NCBI RefSeq assembly: GCF_003573695.1 | Contig: NC_039363.1 | Location: 128,819,302 to 128,883,301, forward strand | DNA length: 64,000 nt | Source: Papaver somniferum | Taxonomy: Eukaryota > Streptophyta > Magnoliopsida > Ranunculales > Papaveraceae | Reading direction: 5' to 3' | Shown here: one piece after another, positions 50,364 through 62,523 of the stretch | Layout: each line of letters opens with the position of its first letter | Position numbering within the stretch: position 1 is the stretch's first letter | Program-made: the position numbers and the translations under genes | The notes under the pieces: model-generated | Databases searched by the model: none | The model's input: only the letters and a program-made list of their open reading frames with translations | Told to the model about the DNA's origin: nothing

Positions 50364-51993
50364 ATGGTGGATCTTAGGTCTGGATCGGCAACTAATTCCT
50401 ATGGAACTAGCACTGACAACACTCTCGGCGTTGATGTCCTTGTCAGTGGCGCTACCGTACAGCCTGTCAATACGATCAATGCATCTCATGGAACTACGTC
50501 CTCTACCACCAACACCAGCGGAGCAGGAGATATTCCCTCGGGCGTGACACCTCCTATCACCAGAGCCAGGGCAGCCGCAAACCCCAACATTTCTTCAAGT
50601 GTAACGCCTCCAGTCGTCACCAGAGCAGCTGCTACTCCCCCGTCAGGACAAGGGGCTGGAGGAATCAGAGGAGACCAACCCCCTATTACCATTGTTGATT
50701 TGATGGAGAGGCAAGAAATTCTTGCTAAGGCTCAAACGTACATGGATACAACTCAGAAAGAGGTGCTTACTTTTCTCAAGACATTAACATAACGATTGCC
50801 ACAAGAGTCACGACATCCCCTGGAACCAACAAGGAGTACCTTCAACACGCCTGACACGAGTGCTTCAGCAGGACGTGCCTATTTAGATGAAGAATCCCGT
50901 ATTGCTCCTGAACGCCCATGGGAAATGAACCAGACATCCAACTTCATCACTCGTGAGGATCTGGAATGACTTCTCCAAAATCGAGGCAAGGAAAACCCGG
51001 TGGACCTCCACCAGTACCAACCTCAGTATCCTCCTGATGTACAGAGAGTTCCCCTACCGAGAGGATATTCCTCTCCTCAGTTTTCCCTTTATGATGGTAC
51101 TGGTCGCTCGCGAACACATTTCTCGTTTTCTGGAATATTTGGGAGAACACGAACACAATCACGTCCTCCGCCTGAAAGAGTTCTCAAAGTCGCTTACTGG
51201 AAGAGCATACACCTGGTACAACAACATCGCACCAAACAACATATCAAACTGGTGTGAGATGGTCACCGCTTTTTACAAAAAGTATTTTTTCGTGTCCGAG
51301 CAAATCACTTTCTTGGACTTGGGAAGAATGTTTCAGCGAAACAACGAGCATTCGAACGATTACGTCAAGAGATTCAGAATTCAAGCTTTGGATTGTCACG
51401 ACCCAAATGTGACCGAACAACAATTGGTGGAGTCGTGTATTAACGATATGGTTCCCATCTATCGTGCTTTACTGGAAAACCCGCGCTTCCAGACATTCTC
51501 GGAACTCCATGAAGCTGCTAAACGATCGGCTACGACCGCACCAACACTTCTAGAAAGGGCCAGACTAACCAGGGGTGAGGATGCTCGCAAAACTCGAGGA
51601 AACATGCGTCTTATCAACAAGCAATATAACACCGGTCCTTCTGTAAGCGTGGTAGGTGAAGGAGTAAAAAGGAAATCTCCAGCAACGGAGCAACAACTCA
51701 AACGCGCAGCGCCAGCGCAAACGACTCCATCCCGGAAAATCACGGCTAAGAATCCTGAAGCTGGAGATGCTGCTCCAGACTTCCCATTTACAATAGATGA
51801 TGTCATTAAACTCCTGGAAGCATGGATTCAAGATGACACAATCAATATACCTCTTCTTAGACATACGCCAACTGAAGAAGAGATGGCGAATCCCAAATAC
51901 TGTCGTTATCACAGGTTCGTCAATCACCCAACCAGTGACTACAACAAGTTGAAGCGCATTTTCAAAGAGAAGGTGGACGCGGGAGAACTTTAG
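50364..51993 (+). pseudogene. Element C gag
   Basis: Starts MVDLRSGSATNSYG. A Pro/Thr-rich N-terminal part is followed by a stop near 50790 and a frameshift near 51115. A retrotrans_gag region follows: KEFSKSLTGRAYTWYNNIAP, FLDLGRMFQRNNEHSNDYVK. Near the end is CRYHRFVNHPTSDYNKL, a typical C...H pattern of Tat elements. Confidence 0.8.
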
Positions 51994-52041
51994 CTAGGAA
52001 ATGAAGGAGTCAACAGAGATCCTCTTCCTGTCAGGAGCTGC

Positions 52042-52756
52042 ATGATTTTTGGGGACTCTGTTCACAAGACTGTGCAGTCTATGATGGAACATTTATGTGA
52101 AATTCTGTATTTCTCTAAAGCACAGCGTCAAGACATGTTTGGGTCTCTCAACCGTGTCATATCAGGCAAGCGTCTGTTTCCAGTTAAGGAAGTCTCTCCT
52201 GAACCCCAATCCTTCTTGGGAAACGCGATATATAACTGGGGACTCCTAACCATCGCTAGCTTGAAGGATGTCGAGTTCGACAAACGCGTTGATTGATGTA
52301 GCATCTGATTTTAACATTGCCACTGTCAAGGCCCTGAAATCTGCAAAGATTTCGAAGCAGGAAGTTGTTCATTTCCCAACCATAATTAAAAGTTCTGAAG
52401 GAGAGTCTAGAGACGCTTATGGGTACATCGACCTCAAAATCAAGATAGGAGACGCTATAACACGCGGTAAGTTTCATATTGTGCAAGATTATCCGAACTA
52501 TGATATGATTCTGGGGCGTTCATGGGTGCATACCAACAAAGCAAAGTTAGGGGTGTGTGCTTTGCCGATGTCTATACCTGAGAGGATCTCCAACAAGCCA
52601 TCCGATCCCGAGGACTACTTGCTGCCGTATCAACCACTCACAAATGTGACACAACTTCCTGGAGAGATCCCGTCAGCATACCTCCGAAGTTTCCAATCCC
52701 AAGTAAGCCTTATTGAACAACCCTTTTATGCAATCAGTCACTTCCCCTTCCGCTAA
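52042..52756 (+). pseudogene. Element C protease-region fragment
   Basis: Two overlapping frames. The second includes IDVASDFNIATVKALK and FHIVQDYPNYDMILGRSW, the ILGR-type end of a Gypsy protease. The sequence then jumps to integrase-tail remnants, so the whole reverse transcriptase/RNase H block is absent. Confidence 0.65.
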
Positions 52757-52889
52757 GTCTCGGGGACTCGCTTTAATCAACAACCCTGCCGCCACTAGGA
52801 GATGTGAATGTGATGCTGGTCCTTTCAAATGCTTTATCAAAAATTTAGAAGCTGCCTCGGTCAAAGACAACGAGTCTCAGAATCAAGTA

Positions 52890-53160
52890 TTTGTACAACG
52901 CTCAAACCCATTTCAAATTGGAGATTTGGTAGTAAAGAAAAGGAAGATGACCGCGTTTCAAGTAGTTTTACAATACCACGTTTCGAGTTGGAGACATGAT
53001 AGTAAAATCAACCGCTCAGACTGATTTTCCTGCAGAAAAGGAAGACGAGCCATACCTGGTGGCAGATGTTATCTTAGGCGGTTACTGCAAGCTCATCAAT
53101 GCTGACAAACTGGAAGGCGTGACAATTCACTCACGATGGCTCAAACCCTACAATACCTAA
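52890..53160 (+). pseudogene. Element C integrase C-terminal remnant
   Basis: Reads PFQIGDLVVKKRKM, then in another frame TFRVGDMIVK, and ends LGGYCKLINAD...IHSRWLKPYNT and a stop, the usual end of Tat-type pol. Two GD-x-V motifs close together suggest a duplicated piece. The catalytic core is missing. Confidence 0.7.
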
Positions 53161-53882
53161 AACGTTGTGCTACCATTTCCTCCAACGTTCTCCATACCTA
53201 AAACGCTGTGCTATCTTTCTTCCAGCGTTCTCCATAGTATTTATTCCAAAAAATTTCCCCATTCATGTAGTATTTGTAATTCCTCCAAAAATTATTGCAT
53301 TGTTTGCGTTCATAATTAGTAGGGTTCCGATTTGTTGATTAATTGAAATATTATTTCCCTTTAGAAATTTCTTTACCCCTAATCATGACACAAAGCCTTG
53401 AACGAGCTTAAATCTTCATCACTACCCATCAGTCCAAACCATAAAAACAAAACCCTAAAGAGGAACATCTTATATCTTTCGAGAAACACTGAAGGCCTAC
53501 ATTAGGGTAAGCGCTTGGGAGAAAGATCTACTCCAACAATGAAGCGCATCACCACAATGGGATTTGTGAAACTTTGCCTACTGAAAAACAGGTTCGTGGT
53601 TAATCTCTGGTTTCCATTATCGCATCCTCTTTCATTGTTCGGTATCATGAGCAATCATCACGAAGACAGTACACATAAAACGCATCACTGATTATATGCA
53701 TGAATTGATGGGGAGATTCTATTATGACCCTACTGGAGAGCGTCACAGTTGGGGTCTCAAGATAATGTGAATAGAAGAATCATTGTTTAATTGAACTTAA
53801 ACTCAGTCACCGCTGAGCATAAAAAGGAATGTCTACAAACTATGAAAGCGTTCAACAATGAATAAAAGCAACAAAGGGAAAT
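53161..53882. other. Element C untranslated region
   Basis: No coding region seen. Near 53158-53240 there is a short diverged direct repeat (AAACGYTGTGCTA ... CCAACGTTCTCCATA and variant, offset about 43 bases). Confidence 0.6.
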
Positions 53883-54481
53883 CTAGTCATCGGAAGGATC
53901 AACGGTATCTTCAAAGGAACTGTTGGAAACTGCTTCAACGCCTTCATCGCAAGCCATTATTGCATCCTCCCTAGAAGCCGCATCGACTTCCCCTTTTGAT
54001 GCCGCTTCGACGCTTCCCTCAATAGCTGCTTCAATATTACCTCCAGGAGATGCACCAACATCATCCCTGGAAGCCTTTTCAACATCTTCACCAGATGCCG
54101 CTATCATGATCTCCTCAGCAGCCACTTCAGTGTTCCTTCCGTCGGCTGCTTCAACACCCTCTACGGAAGCTACAGCCTTATGAGGATACCCTGGTTCGTC
54201 CATGTCAGAATCGAGGATGATGATTCCGTTCCAGACATGGTAATCATACTTTTTTTCGTTGGAAAGCCGCTCATGCTCGATCCCTCGCCGCTTTAGCCGA
54301 GCTGCAAACCTTTCAGCTCCCGCGCTCGACGGCTGAGACGCTTCGTCGCACCTCCATTCTTCCTCCATGCCGACCTAAGCCAAGAAAGCGTGAGCACGCT
54401 CCCGAACGAGACGTAGTTGCAGAAGTTACCCTGTATGGCACGACCAGCTTCACGAAACAAATGATCTATTTTGGCCATCAC
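53883..54481 (-). CDS. Antisense additional ORF of element C (partial)
   Basis: Reads opposite to gag-pol. The longer frame (54368-53883, 161 aa) starts MEEEWRCDEASQPSS. It becomes an acidic Ala/Glu/Val-rich imperfect repeat (VEGVEAADGR, GEDVEKASRDD, GSVEAASKGEVDAAS). A second frame (54481-54293) overlaps its start (MAKIDHLFREAGRAIQGNF), so the ORF is frameshifted. Its upstream part is cut off by element B. Antisense ORFs near the 3' end are known in some Tat-lineage elements. Function unknown. Confidence 0.55.
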
Positions 54482-54514
54482 CCCCTCGAACGCACCAGCC
54501 TCGGGTTTGTCGAC

Positions 54515-56061
54515 TGATGTGTTTTCAAAGTTGTTGTAGTAATAAATAGAGTTCGTTAAAGACTTGTGAAGGTTGTGCTTTTAGATTTAAATTTTAAAAC
54601 TAAAGAAAATAAAGAAAATTAAAACTGATTATATTAGAGAGACCGGGGTTCAGGATTTCACCATTCACCAAAATTCATGTAATTTAATGTTAATTTTTAT
54701 CATGCAATTCTAGACAATATAACTCCAATCAAAAGAAATTGTGATTCTAATCATTGCCTAAATTAGATTTTCAAAACATCAATTGTTAATCGCAAGCATG
54801 AAGTATCAAAAGCCCTAAACTAAGCATACTTCATCAAGAGAAAACACAACTAATTAATAAAAATAATTACTCAATTTTCATTCGGTGCAAATAATCATAA
54901 AAGAATTGCATAAATAAATTCAAATAAATTTTACCACATAACTTTTAGAAGAATGACTTCCTCCATCGCCCCGGAAGATTGGGTTTAGCTCATCATGTTG
55001 GAAACACGCTCAAAATATGATTTCATTGCTCAAAGGTGCTTACAAATGATGAAAATGAGAGAGATCAAATAAATCAGGAATTTGCAACGCAAGGGAAACG
55101 TTACAAACCCACTGTTACAGAGTACGATAAATAGTATATGCCTCTGTCACTGTAGCTATACGACCCATAAGCTTCTGTCGTTGTCACTGTAGCTTTTACG
55201 ACTGTTTCTGAGTGTCTAATGTTCTTCGTGTTCTTGAGGTGCAACAGCAAAAGAAACGACTCTGCAACCTCTGATTTCTTCTCTACAGCTCACCAAATAC
55301 CTCTGTTTCCACCCCTAACTCTCTATGCCGCTTCTATGAACCTCGAAGCACCTTTATATATCCCACAGACTCCACATTAATTCTCAAATCTTCTCAAAAT
55401 CTCTCCCATAACTTCGAGAGTAAAGAAAATAATCTCGAAGATATTTTCTTTCCCTTCTTGCTTTTCACGGTTCTGCACGCATCTAACACCCTCCAAACGA
55501 GTGTGATATGAGTCTCGGAGGAAATTTAAACTCTCTATCCACACGAAATCTTGCCAAATATAAAAAAAAAGAATCCGAGAATATACAGTTCCCCTGTTTC
55601 ATCGTGACACGAAGTTTCCTTCCTTTTTTACATTGAAAAGGTCAGTACCTTCCCTGTTTCATCGAAACAGGTTATTACCAAATACATCCCACGAGAAATC
55701 CTGTCGCAATCTCGTTTAAATCTTCTCAGAATTTCTCGCAGTTTACAAAACCAATTTTTCCCGCCAGTTTCGTGTTTGAACGAAGAAGAAAGAAGGTCCC
55801 CTCTATCCAGAGTAGGGGTGCTGATAGCAATTGACGCCCTGGGGTGCCCCTTAGTAATTGGGGTGCCCCTTATCAAAAGTGGGAGTCCACATAGCAAATG
55901 ACCTCCGGGGGTGCTCCGCATAATTTTTCGAGCCGATTTTCCAAAAATGTTTATTTTTTTCAAAAATACCTACAAGCACACAAAACACCATAATAAGTAC
56001 AAATCGAGCACTAACAATACAAAACATTGAGAACAAAATAGACACAAAAATGCGTCTATCA
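54515..56061 (-). repeat. 3' LTR of element B
   Basis: 1547 bp, TGATGTGTTTTC... to GCGTCTATCA on the plus strand. Closely similar to 62524-64000. The polypurine tract (GGGGGTATT on the minus strand) follows at 56062-56070. Confidence 0.9.
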
Positions 56062-56689
56062 AATACCCCCAAACTTATTATTTGCTAGTCCTCGAGCAAA
56101 TCTAATCTAGAAAAATAAAAATGACTACACTTAGCACGTGCAGAAAGCCGTTAAACCACTAGGTGGCCCTAGTGGCAGAGTGTTGTCTCCGGAGGGTTTA
56201 CCAGAGGTGTACCCACAAAACCATTACTCCAGACCCTAGTTATCTACGCAGAACCTTGGAAGGCACTAAAGAATCTCCTTGGTTGGCATACTCTCATTGA
56301 CTACAGGAGGAAGTACCCTGATGCGAAATTCCAATTGCTGTACACGAGTTTGCACTCAGCATACTAAAATTCATATATAAGTGACAGAGCTCTACTCAGA
56401 TAGTTTCTGTACATCATAACCGGAGTCAACCAATCACATGGAAAGATTAAGAAGATGGATAAAGAGATGGTTGAAAGTGAACGGTGTTTCCCATATCTGT
56501 CTGAAGGCCTCTGCCAAGGTGAGCCTATCCTAATGGACTGAGATACCGGTATGACTAATATCGACACATCTAGCATATACAAGGGGACCAGTGGTCGATA
56601 AACCTAACTCTAGGTCAACACAACTGGCATATACAAGGGCACCAGTGGTCGACTTTATTGAATTTATTCCGGTCGGTCTAATGGTTTGG

Positions 56690-56725
<36 letters not shown>

Positions 56726-57227
56726 TTTTTGGTATCTCAATCACTCTATTCCACCCTGGCAAAGGTAACAACTTGAATCGTGTGCCCCACCAAATCACTT
56801 AAAAATAAAAAACAGAAGGATTAGTATTCAACGAGATATGGCGAAACTACCATGTTTCTTTTTTTAATTCTAACACCTGAGCTCTGTGCTTTTATGAATA
56901 GACTCTTTAGATGTTTCCATCTAATCAGATTGGTTCCTCAACTCCTATAACCAAAATGTTCCCATCCACTTAGATTGGTTAGTGCCAACCTTAATAAGCA
57001 TAAATTTCTAGGCTCTGGAGTTTATTTATTGCAACTAAAAGCTAAAAAGTTTCTTCCCCACCCCCAAACTTAAATCTAACATTGTCCTCAATGTTTCTAA
57101 TGAAAGAGCAACACCAAAAAGTAAAGTAACATGAGGAATCAGTAAAGAGAGAAGTCGGAAAGATAGTACCTGGGTGAAGAGAGAAATCAAAAACTAATAT
57201 ACAACATAGAATCGCCTCGATGGTCTA
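56062..57227 (-). other. 3' untranslated region of element B
   Basis: Non-coding. Homologous to 41154-42300 of element A. A TA-dinucleotide run (about 56696-56720) replaces the poly-T run of A (41786-41826). Confidence 0.75.
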
Positions 57228-60200
57228 TCAAGGGTAAAACGACTTTCTTAAGATATTTCTATCATGCACAAGTTTCATTTTGTTCTTATACTCCTTAGCA
57301 CTATCGTAAGGATCTCTATGAATCTCTTCCAACTCATTGAGCTGGAGTTTCCTATGGGCTCCTGCCTTGTCGAGTGAAAAATTTAGCTGTTTAACATCCC
57401 AATAAGCTCTATGTTCTAACTCAACAAGAAAGTGACATGCCTTGCCATAAATAAGCCGATAAGGCGACATTCCAATGGGGGTCTTAAACGCAGTACGGTA
57501 AGCCCATAAGGCATCAGTAAGCCTAGACGACCAGTCTTTCCGATTAGGATTAACTGTTTTCTCTAATATACGTTTTATCTCCCTATTGGAAACTTCTACC
57601 TGACCACTAGTCTGTGGATGATACGGGGTAGCTACCTTATGTGTAATACCATATTTCTTCATCAAAAGCCTAAAAGGTCCATTACAAAAGTGCGACCCTC
57701 CATCACTAATTATAGCTCGCGGTGTACCAAAACGTGTAAGTATATTATTTTTCAAGAACTCAATCACAACCCTATGGTCATTGGTTTTACACGCAGCCGC
57801 CTCAATTCACTTAGAGACATAGTCTACAACGACAAGGATGTATAAATTACCAAAAGAATTAGGAAACGGACCCATAAAGTCAATACCCCACACATCAAAG
57901 ACCCCAACAACTAAAATAGGGTTCAAGGGAGTCATGTTCCTACGGGATATGGTTCCTAATTTCTGGCAACGTTCACAAGTCACACAGTAACTATGGGAGT
58001 CTTTAAACAACGAAGGCCAATAGAATCCACACTGCAATATCTTAGCAGCAGTTTTCTTAGCACTAAAGTGACCCCCACAAGCATGATCATGACAAAAGGA
58101 AATAATACTGGACTGGTCACTCTCAGGTATACATCTTCTAATAATCTGCTATGGACAATACTTAAACAAATAAGGATCATCCCAAAAGAAGTGCTTAACC
58201 TCAGTTAAAAACCTAAAACGATCTTGTTTACCCCACAGTTGGGGAATTCGACCAGTAACAAGATAATTCACTATATTCGCATACCAAGGTAATTGGGTAA
58301 CAAAGAACAATTGTTCATCAGGAAAGCTATCCCTTATAGGAAGGGAATCATCAGGGGAACTAACAACTAGCCTAGACAAGTGGTCTGCTACAACATTTTC
58401 GACACCCTTTTTGTCTCTAATGTATGGAGAAAACTCTTGCAACAAAAGGATCCACCTAATCAATCTAGGTTTTGTATCCTTCTTAGACAAAAGATATTTC
58501 AAAGCAGCATGATCAGTATATATGATGATCTTAGAACCTAAGAGATAGGGTCTAAACTTGTCTAAGGCAAACACAATGGATAATAGTTCCTTCTCAGTAG
58601 TGGTATAGTTCAACTGGGCATCATTCAGAGTTTTGCTAGCATAGTAAATCACATGAAGTAATTTGTTTTCTCGCTGACCTACCACAATACCAATAGCATA
58701 ATCTGAAGCATCACACATGATCTCAAAGGGTAGGTTCCAGTTGGGTGCCTGGACTATGGGGGCGGTAGTGAGTAAATTCTTAAGCTTCTCAAAAGCCTCT
58801 AAACAAGCATCATCAAAAACAAACTTAACATATTTTGCAAGCAAATTGCAAAGAGGTCTAGAAATTAGGCTAAAATCCTTAATGAATCGACGATAAAAAC
58901 CTGCATGCCCTAAGAACGACCTAATATCTCTTACGGTTTTTGGGACCTGTAAAGTCTTAATAAGGTCAACTTTGGCTTTATCTGCCTCTATACCCTTAGA
59001 ATATACGATATGCCCTAAAACAATTCCTGAACGAACCATGAAGTGACATTTCTCCCAATTAAGCACTAAATTCTTTTCCTTACACCTAGTTAACACTAGT
59101 GACAAATGATGCAAGAACTCATCTAAAGACTAACCAAACACTGAAAAATCATCCATAAAGACTTCTAAGAACCGTTCTACCATGTCAGAAAATATGCTCA
59201 TCATGCAACGCTGAAAAGTCGCAGGGGCATTACAAAGCCCGAAAGGCATGCGTCTATACACAAAGGTACCAAAGGGACAGGTAAAAGTGGTTTTCTCCTG
59301 GTCTTCTGGGGCAATAACGATCTGATTATATCCAAGGTAGCCATCTAAAAAGCAGTAGTGACTATGTCCAGCTAATATCTCTAGCATCTGGTGGATGAAG
59401 GGAAGGGGAAAGTGGTCCTTCCTAGTGACCTTGTTCAATTTCCTATAGTCAATACAAACACGCCAACCCGTGGTCACTCGGGTAGGGATTAACTCATTGT
59501 TATCATTCTGGACTACAATAATACCGGATTTCTTGGGAACAACCTGAACGGGGCTGACCCACTTACTGTCTGAAATGGGGTAGATAATGCCTGCATCTAA
59601 CAACTTAAGGACCTCGTTTCGAACTACCTCTTTCATATTAGGGTTTAGTCGACGTTGCATCTCGCTAGAAGGTTTGGTATCACTCTCTAAATAGATCTGA
59701 TGCATACAAACAATGGGACTTATACCCTTAAGGTCAGCTATGGTCCACCCTAAAGCTTCCTTGTTGTTTTGAAGGACGGTTACTAGCCTACTTTCCTGGT
59801 CAGTATCCAAGACGGAAGAAATAATCACAGGTAAAGTCTCAGACGGGCCTAAAAACCTATATTTCAGGGAATCTGGCAATGGTTTTAGGTCCAACTTAGG
59901 AGGCTCTTCTAACGAAGGAACTAGGGTAGACTTAGAAACTGGTAGTGGTTCGAACTTAGGTTTCCATTCATTACTAGTATCTAAAAAAGGGGTTGAATCT
60001 AACAAAGCATTCACCTCATTAATCACATTATCATCATAAAAATCAATCCCAAAGTGATCTAGGCATTTGTCTAATGGATCTTCTAACAAAGTGTTTGGCA
60101 ATGACTCCTCGACTAATGTTCCTATCATGTTCACCTCTTCTATGTTTGAGTCATACAGTTCAGAGGGTAGCTTACTAATATTAAAAATGTTCAGCTCAAT

Positions 60201-62390
60201 AGTCATATTACCAAAAGACAATTTCATAATACCATTTCGACAGTTAATGATCACATTGGATGTAGCTAAAAACGGGCGACCTAAAATTACGGGTATCTGG
60301 TTCTCTGGGTCAGGGACAGGTTGGGTATCTAGGATAACAAAATCCACTGGATAAATAAACTTTTCAACCTCTATGAGAACATCCTCGATCACACCACGAG
60401 GAATTTTAACAGACCTATCAACTAACTGAAGTTTCATCTGGGTAGGTTTCATCTCACCAAGTCCTAGCTTAAGGTACACATGATATGGCAGTAAGTTCAC
60501 ACTAGCTCCTAAGTTAAGCAACGCTTTCTCAACACGGTATTTACCTATTGTGCAAGAAATGGTAGGGGACCTTGGGTCTTTATACTTAGGAGTAGTGGTA
60601 TTCTGAATAATAGAACTCACGTGACTAGCTAGAAAGGCTTTCTTCTGGACATTAAGCTTTCGCTTTCGCGTACACATATCCTTAAGAAAATTGGCATAAG
60701 AGGGAATCTGCTTAATTGCATCTAGCAGTGGAAGGTTGATAGTTACCTGCTTAAAAACCTCCAATATATCATTAAAATTGGACTCCTTCTTAGTTGGAAC
60801 TAGCAGCTGTGGGAATGGGGATCTAGGGACAAAGCCGGGCTCAATATGACCCTCATTGGTCTCTTTAGAGACTCTATCAGTCTCCTCAGTTTCTGGTTCA
60901 GAAGGGTGAACTACAACATGTTCACTATCAGGCATGGAAACCTTGTTGTCTATCACTCTACCACTCCTAAGGGTTTTAATAACATTCACATGATCAGATG
61001 GTCTTTCACCTATTTCATTAATTCCTCTAGGGTTGGGTTGAGTCTGACTAGGAAACTTACCTCTTTCTCTTAAAGACTCATTTATCTGACTAACCTGGGT
61101 TTTCAACTCGGAAATAGCCTGAGAGTTAGCCTGACATATTCTCTTATTTTCTTCTAAACCTTGAGCAACAGATTGCTGAAACTGCACAGTGTTACGAGTT
61201 AACAAAGCAAGAGACTCTTCTAAGCAAGAGACTCTTCTAAGCAACAGATTACTAGACTGACCTTGATTCTGGCCCTTGGACCAAGAAAGGTTTGGATGGT
61301 TTCTCCAGCCAGGGTTATAGGTTTCTGAATATGGGTCAAACTTCTGTCGGTTATCAAACCTAGTGTTGTTATATAGAGCATTGGCTTGCTCTTCAACATC
61401 ATGACCTTCCAAAAAAGGCTCATTTCTTCCACTACTACCACTAGAATGACCTAATTCTAAGGCTTCTAACCTTTTGGGTATAGCTGCTATTTTGGCATCT
61501 GACTCATGAGATCCTTCTACCCTATTAACATTTCCTCTACTTAGAAGAATTGTCTTCTGAGGTTCCCTACTATTTTCCCATTGTTGGGTCTTATCGACGA
61601 TTTCACTCAAAAATGTCATCGCTTCATCAACAGTTTTATTCTCAAACCTACCTGTGCATAAGGACTCAACCATGGTTGTTGTTGAATAATCTAAACCCTC
61701 GTAGAAGATCTGAACTAACCTAACCTTCTCCAAACCATGATGAGGACATTAAGATATCAAGTCATTGAACCTTTCTAAGTACCTATATAAAGATTCTCCC
61801 TCTTGTTGGGCAAAAGTACATATTTGTGTCCTAATAGACGATGTTTTATGCCTTGGGAAAAACTTATGTATAAAGGCAGAATTAAGTTGGTCATATGTTT
61901 CAATTGACTCAGAGTCCAAACTATACAGCCAAGATTTGGCTTTATCTTTTAAGGAAAAGAGGAATAACCTAAGTTTCAACGCACCATCACTTAAGTTTTT
62001 AATTTTCAGAGTACTACAGTCTTCCTCAAATTCCCTAACATGAAAATAGGGGTTCTCATTCTCCTTCCCTAAAAACATTGGGAGCATCTGTAAAGTCCCA
62101 GGTTTCAGTTCATAATTTGCCTCAGTTTCAGCTAACTTGATACAAGATGGACGAGAGGTCCTAGTTGGGTTTAGCAAAGCTTTCAAAGTTGCCATTTCTG
62201 GCACTACCAAAGGACTAGGAGTACTTTCCTCACGAAGAGACAGATTCTCAAAACTGAAGTTTCCAAAGACGGGGCTCTCAAAAGAAGAGTCTTCGAGCTC
62301 CCCGCCTTCACAAGAAGAACTACTAGGTTTTTCACTAATCAAACGACCTAGAGTGTTTCTTTTCCAAGCCCGTTTAAAAAATTCGGGCAT
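57228..62390 (-). pseudogene. Element B gag-pol, five premature stops in one frame
   Basis: One continuous reading frame starting MPEFFKRAWKRNTLG. Stops lie at about 61749 (Gln to TAA), 59130, 58149 and 57807 (Trp to TGA), and at 57228 the frame ends early at KSFYP. Order: gag; protease, in which the motif reads LLNLGAS (catalytic Asp replaced by Asn); reverse transcriptase (RMPFGLCNAPATFQRCM, FMDD at the active site); RNase H ([19 protein letters not shown]); integrase zinc-binding (CVTCERCQKLG) and core (WGIDFMGPFP, DGGSHF, NREIKR). No chromodomain or envelope-like frame. The order integrase last is standard Gypsy. Confidence 0.92.
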
Positions 62391-62523
62391 ACACTAGAAA
62401 AACAAAATCAAAAAGAAAAGTCCTAAAAGGGAAGGGATGTTCTATGCAAACACAAACAAGGCTGACTCCACCAAAGCAAACCTAATGATTTCTAGTAAAC
62501 AAAAAGCATGATGGCTCCACTTA
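62391..62523 (-). other. Shortened leader of element B
   Basis: Only about 130 bases separate gag from the 5' LTR, against about 1.1 kb in element A. Homology stops at CCACTTA, directly next to the LTR, so the primer-binding site is missing. Confidence 0.75.

Larger units (their letters stand above)
47897..54514 (+). mobile_element. Gypsy element C (Tat/Ogre-like), internally deleted
   Basis: Plus-oriented. It begins TGTTGATGGTGG inside the X2 LTR and is cut by element B at 54515. It holds a long LTR, a TGGCGACC-type primer-binding site, gag, a protease fragment, an integrase C-terminal remnant and an antisense ORF. Reverse transcriptase, RNase H and the integrase core are deleted. The 3' LTR is not in the window. 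Confidence 0.75.

Noticed and set aside
50486..51162. Antisense frames over the element C gag
   Set aside because: Mirror frames of the Pro/Thr/Ala-rich gag; unlike the frame at 53883-54481 they overlap a recognised coding region.
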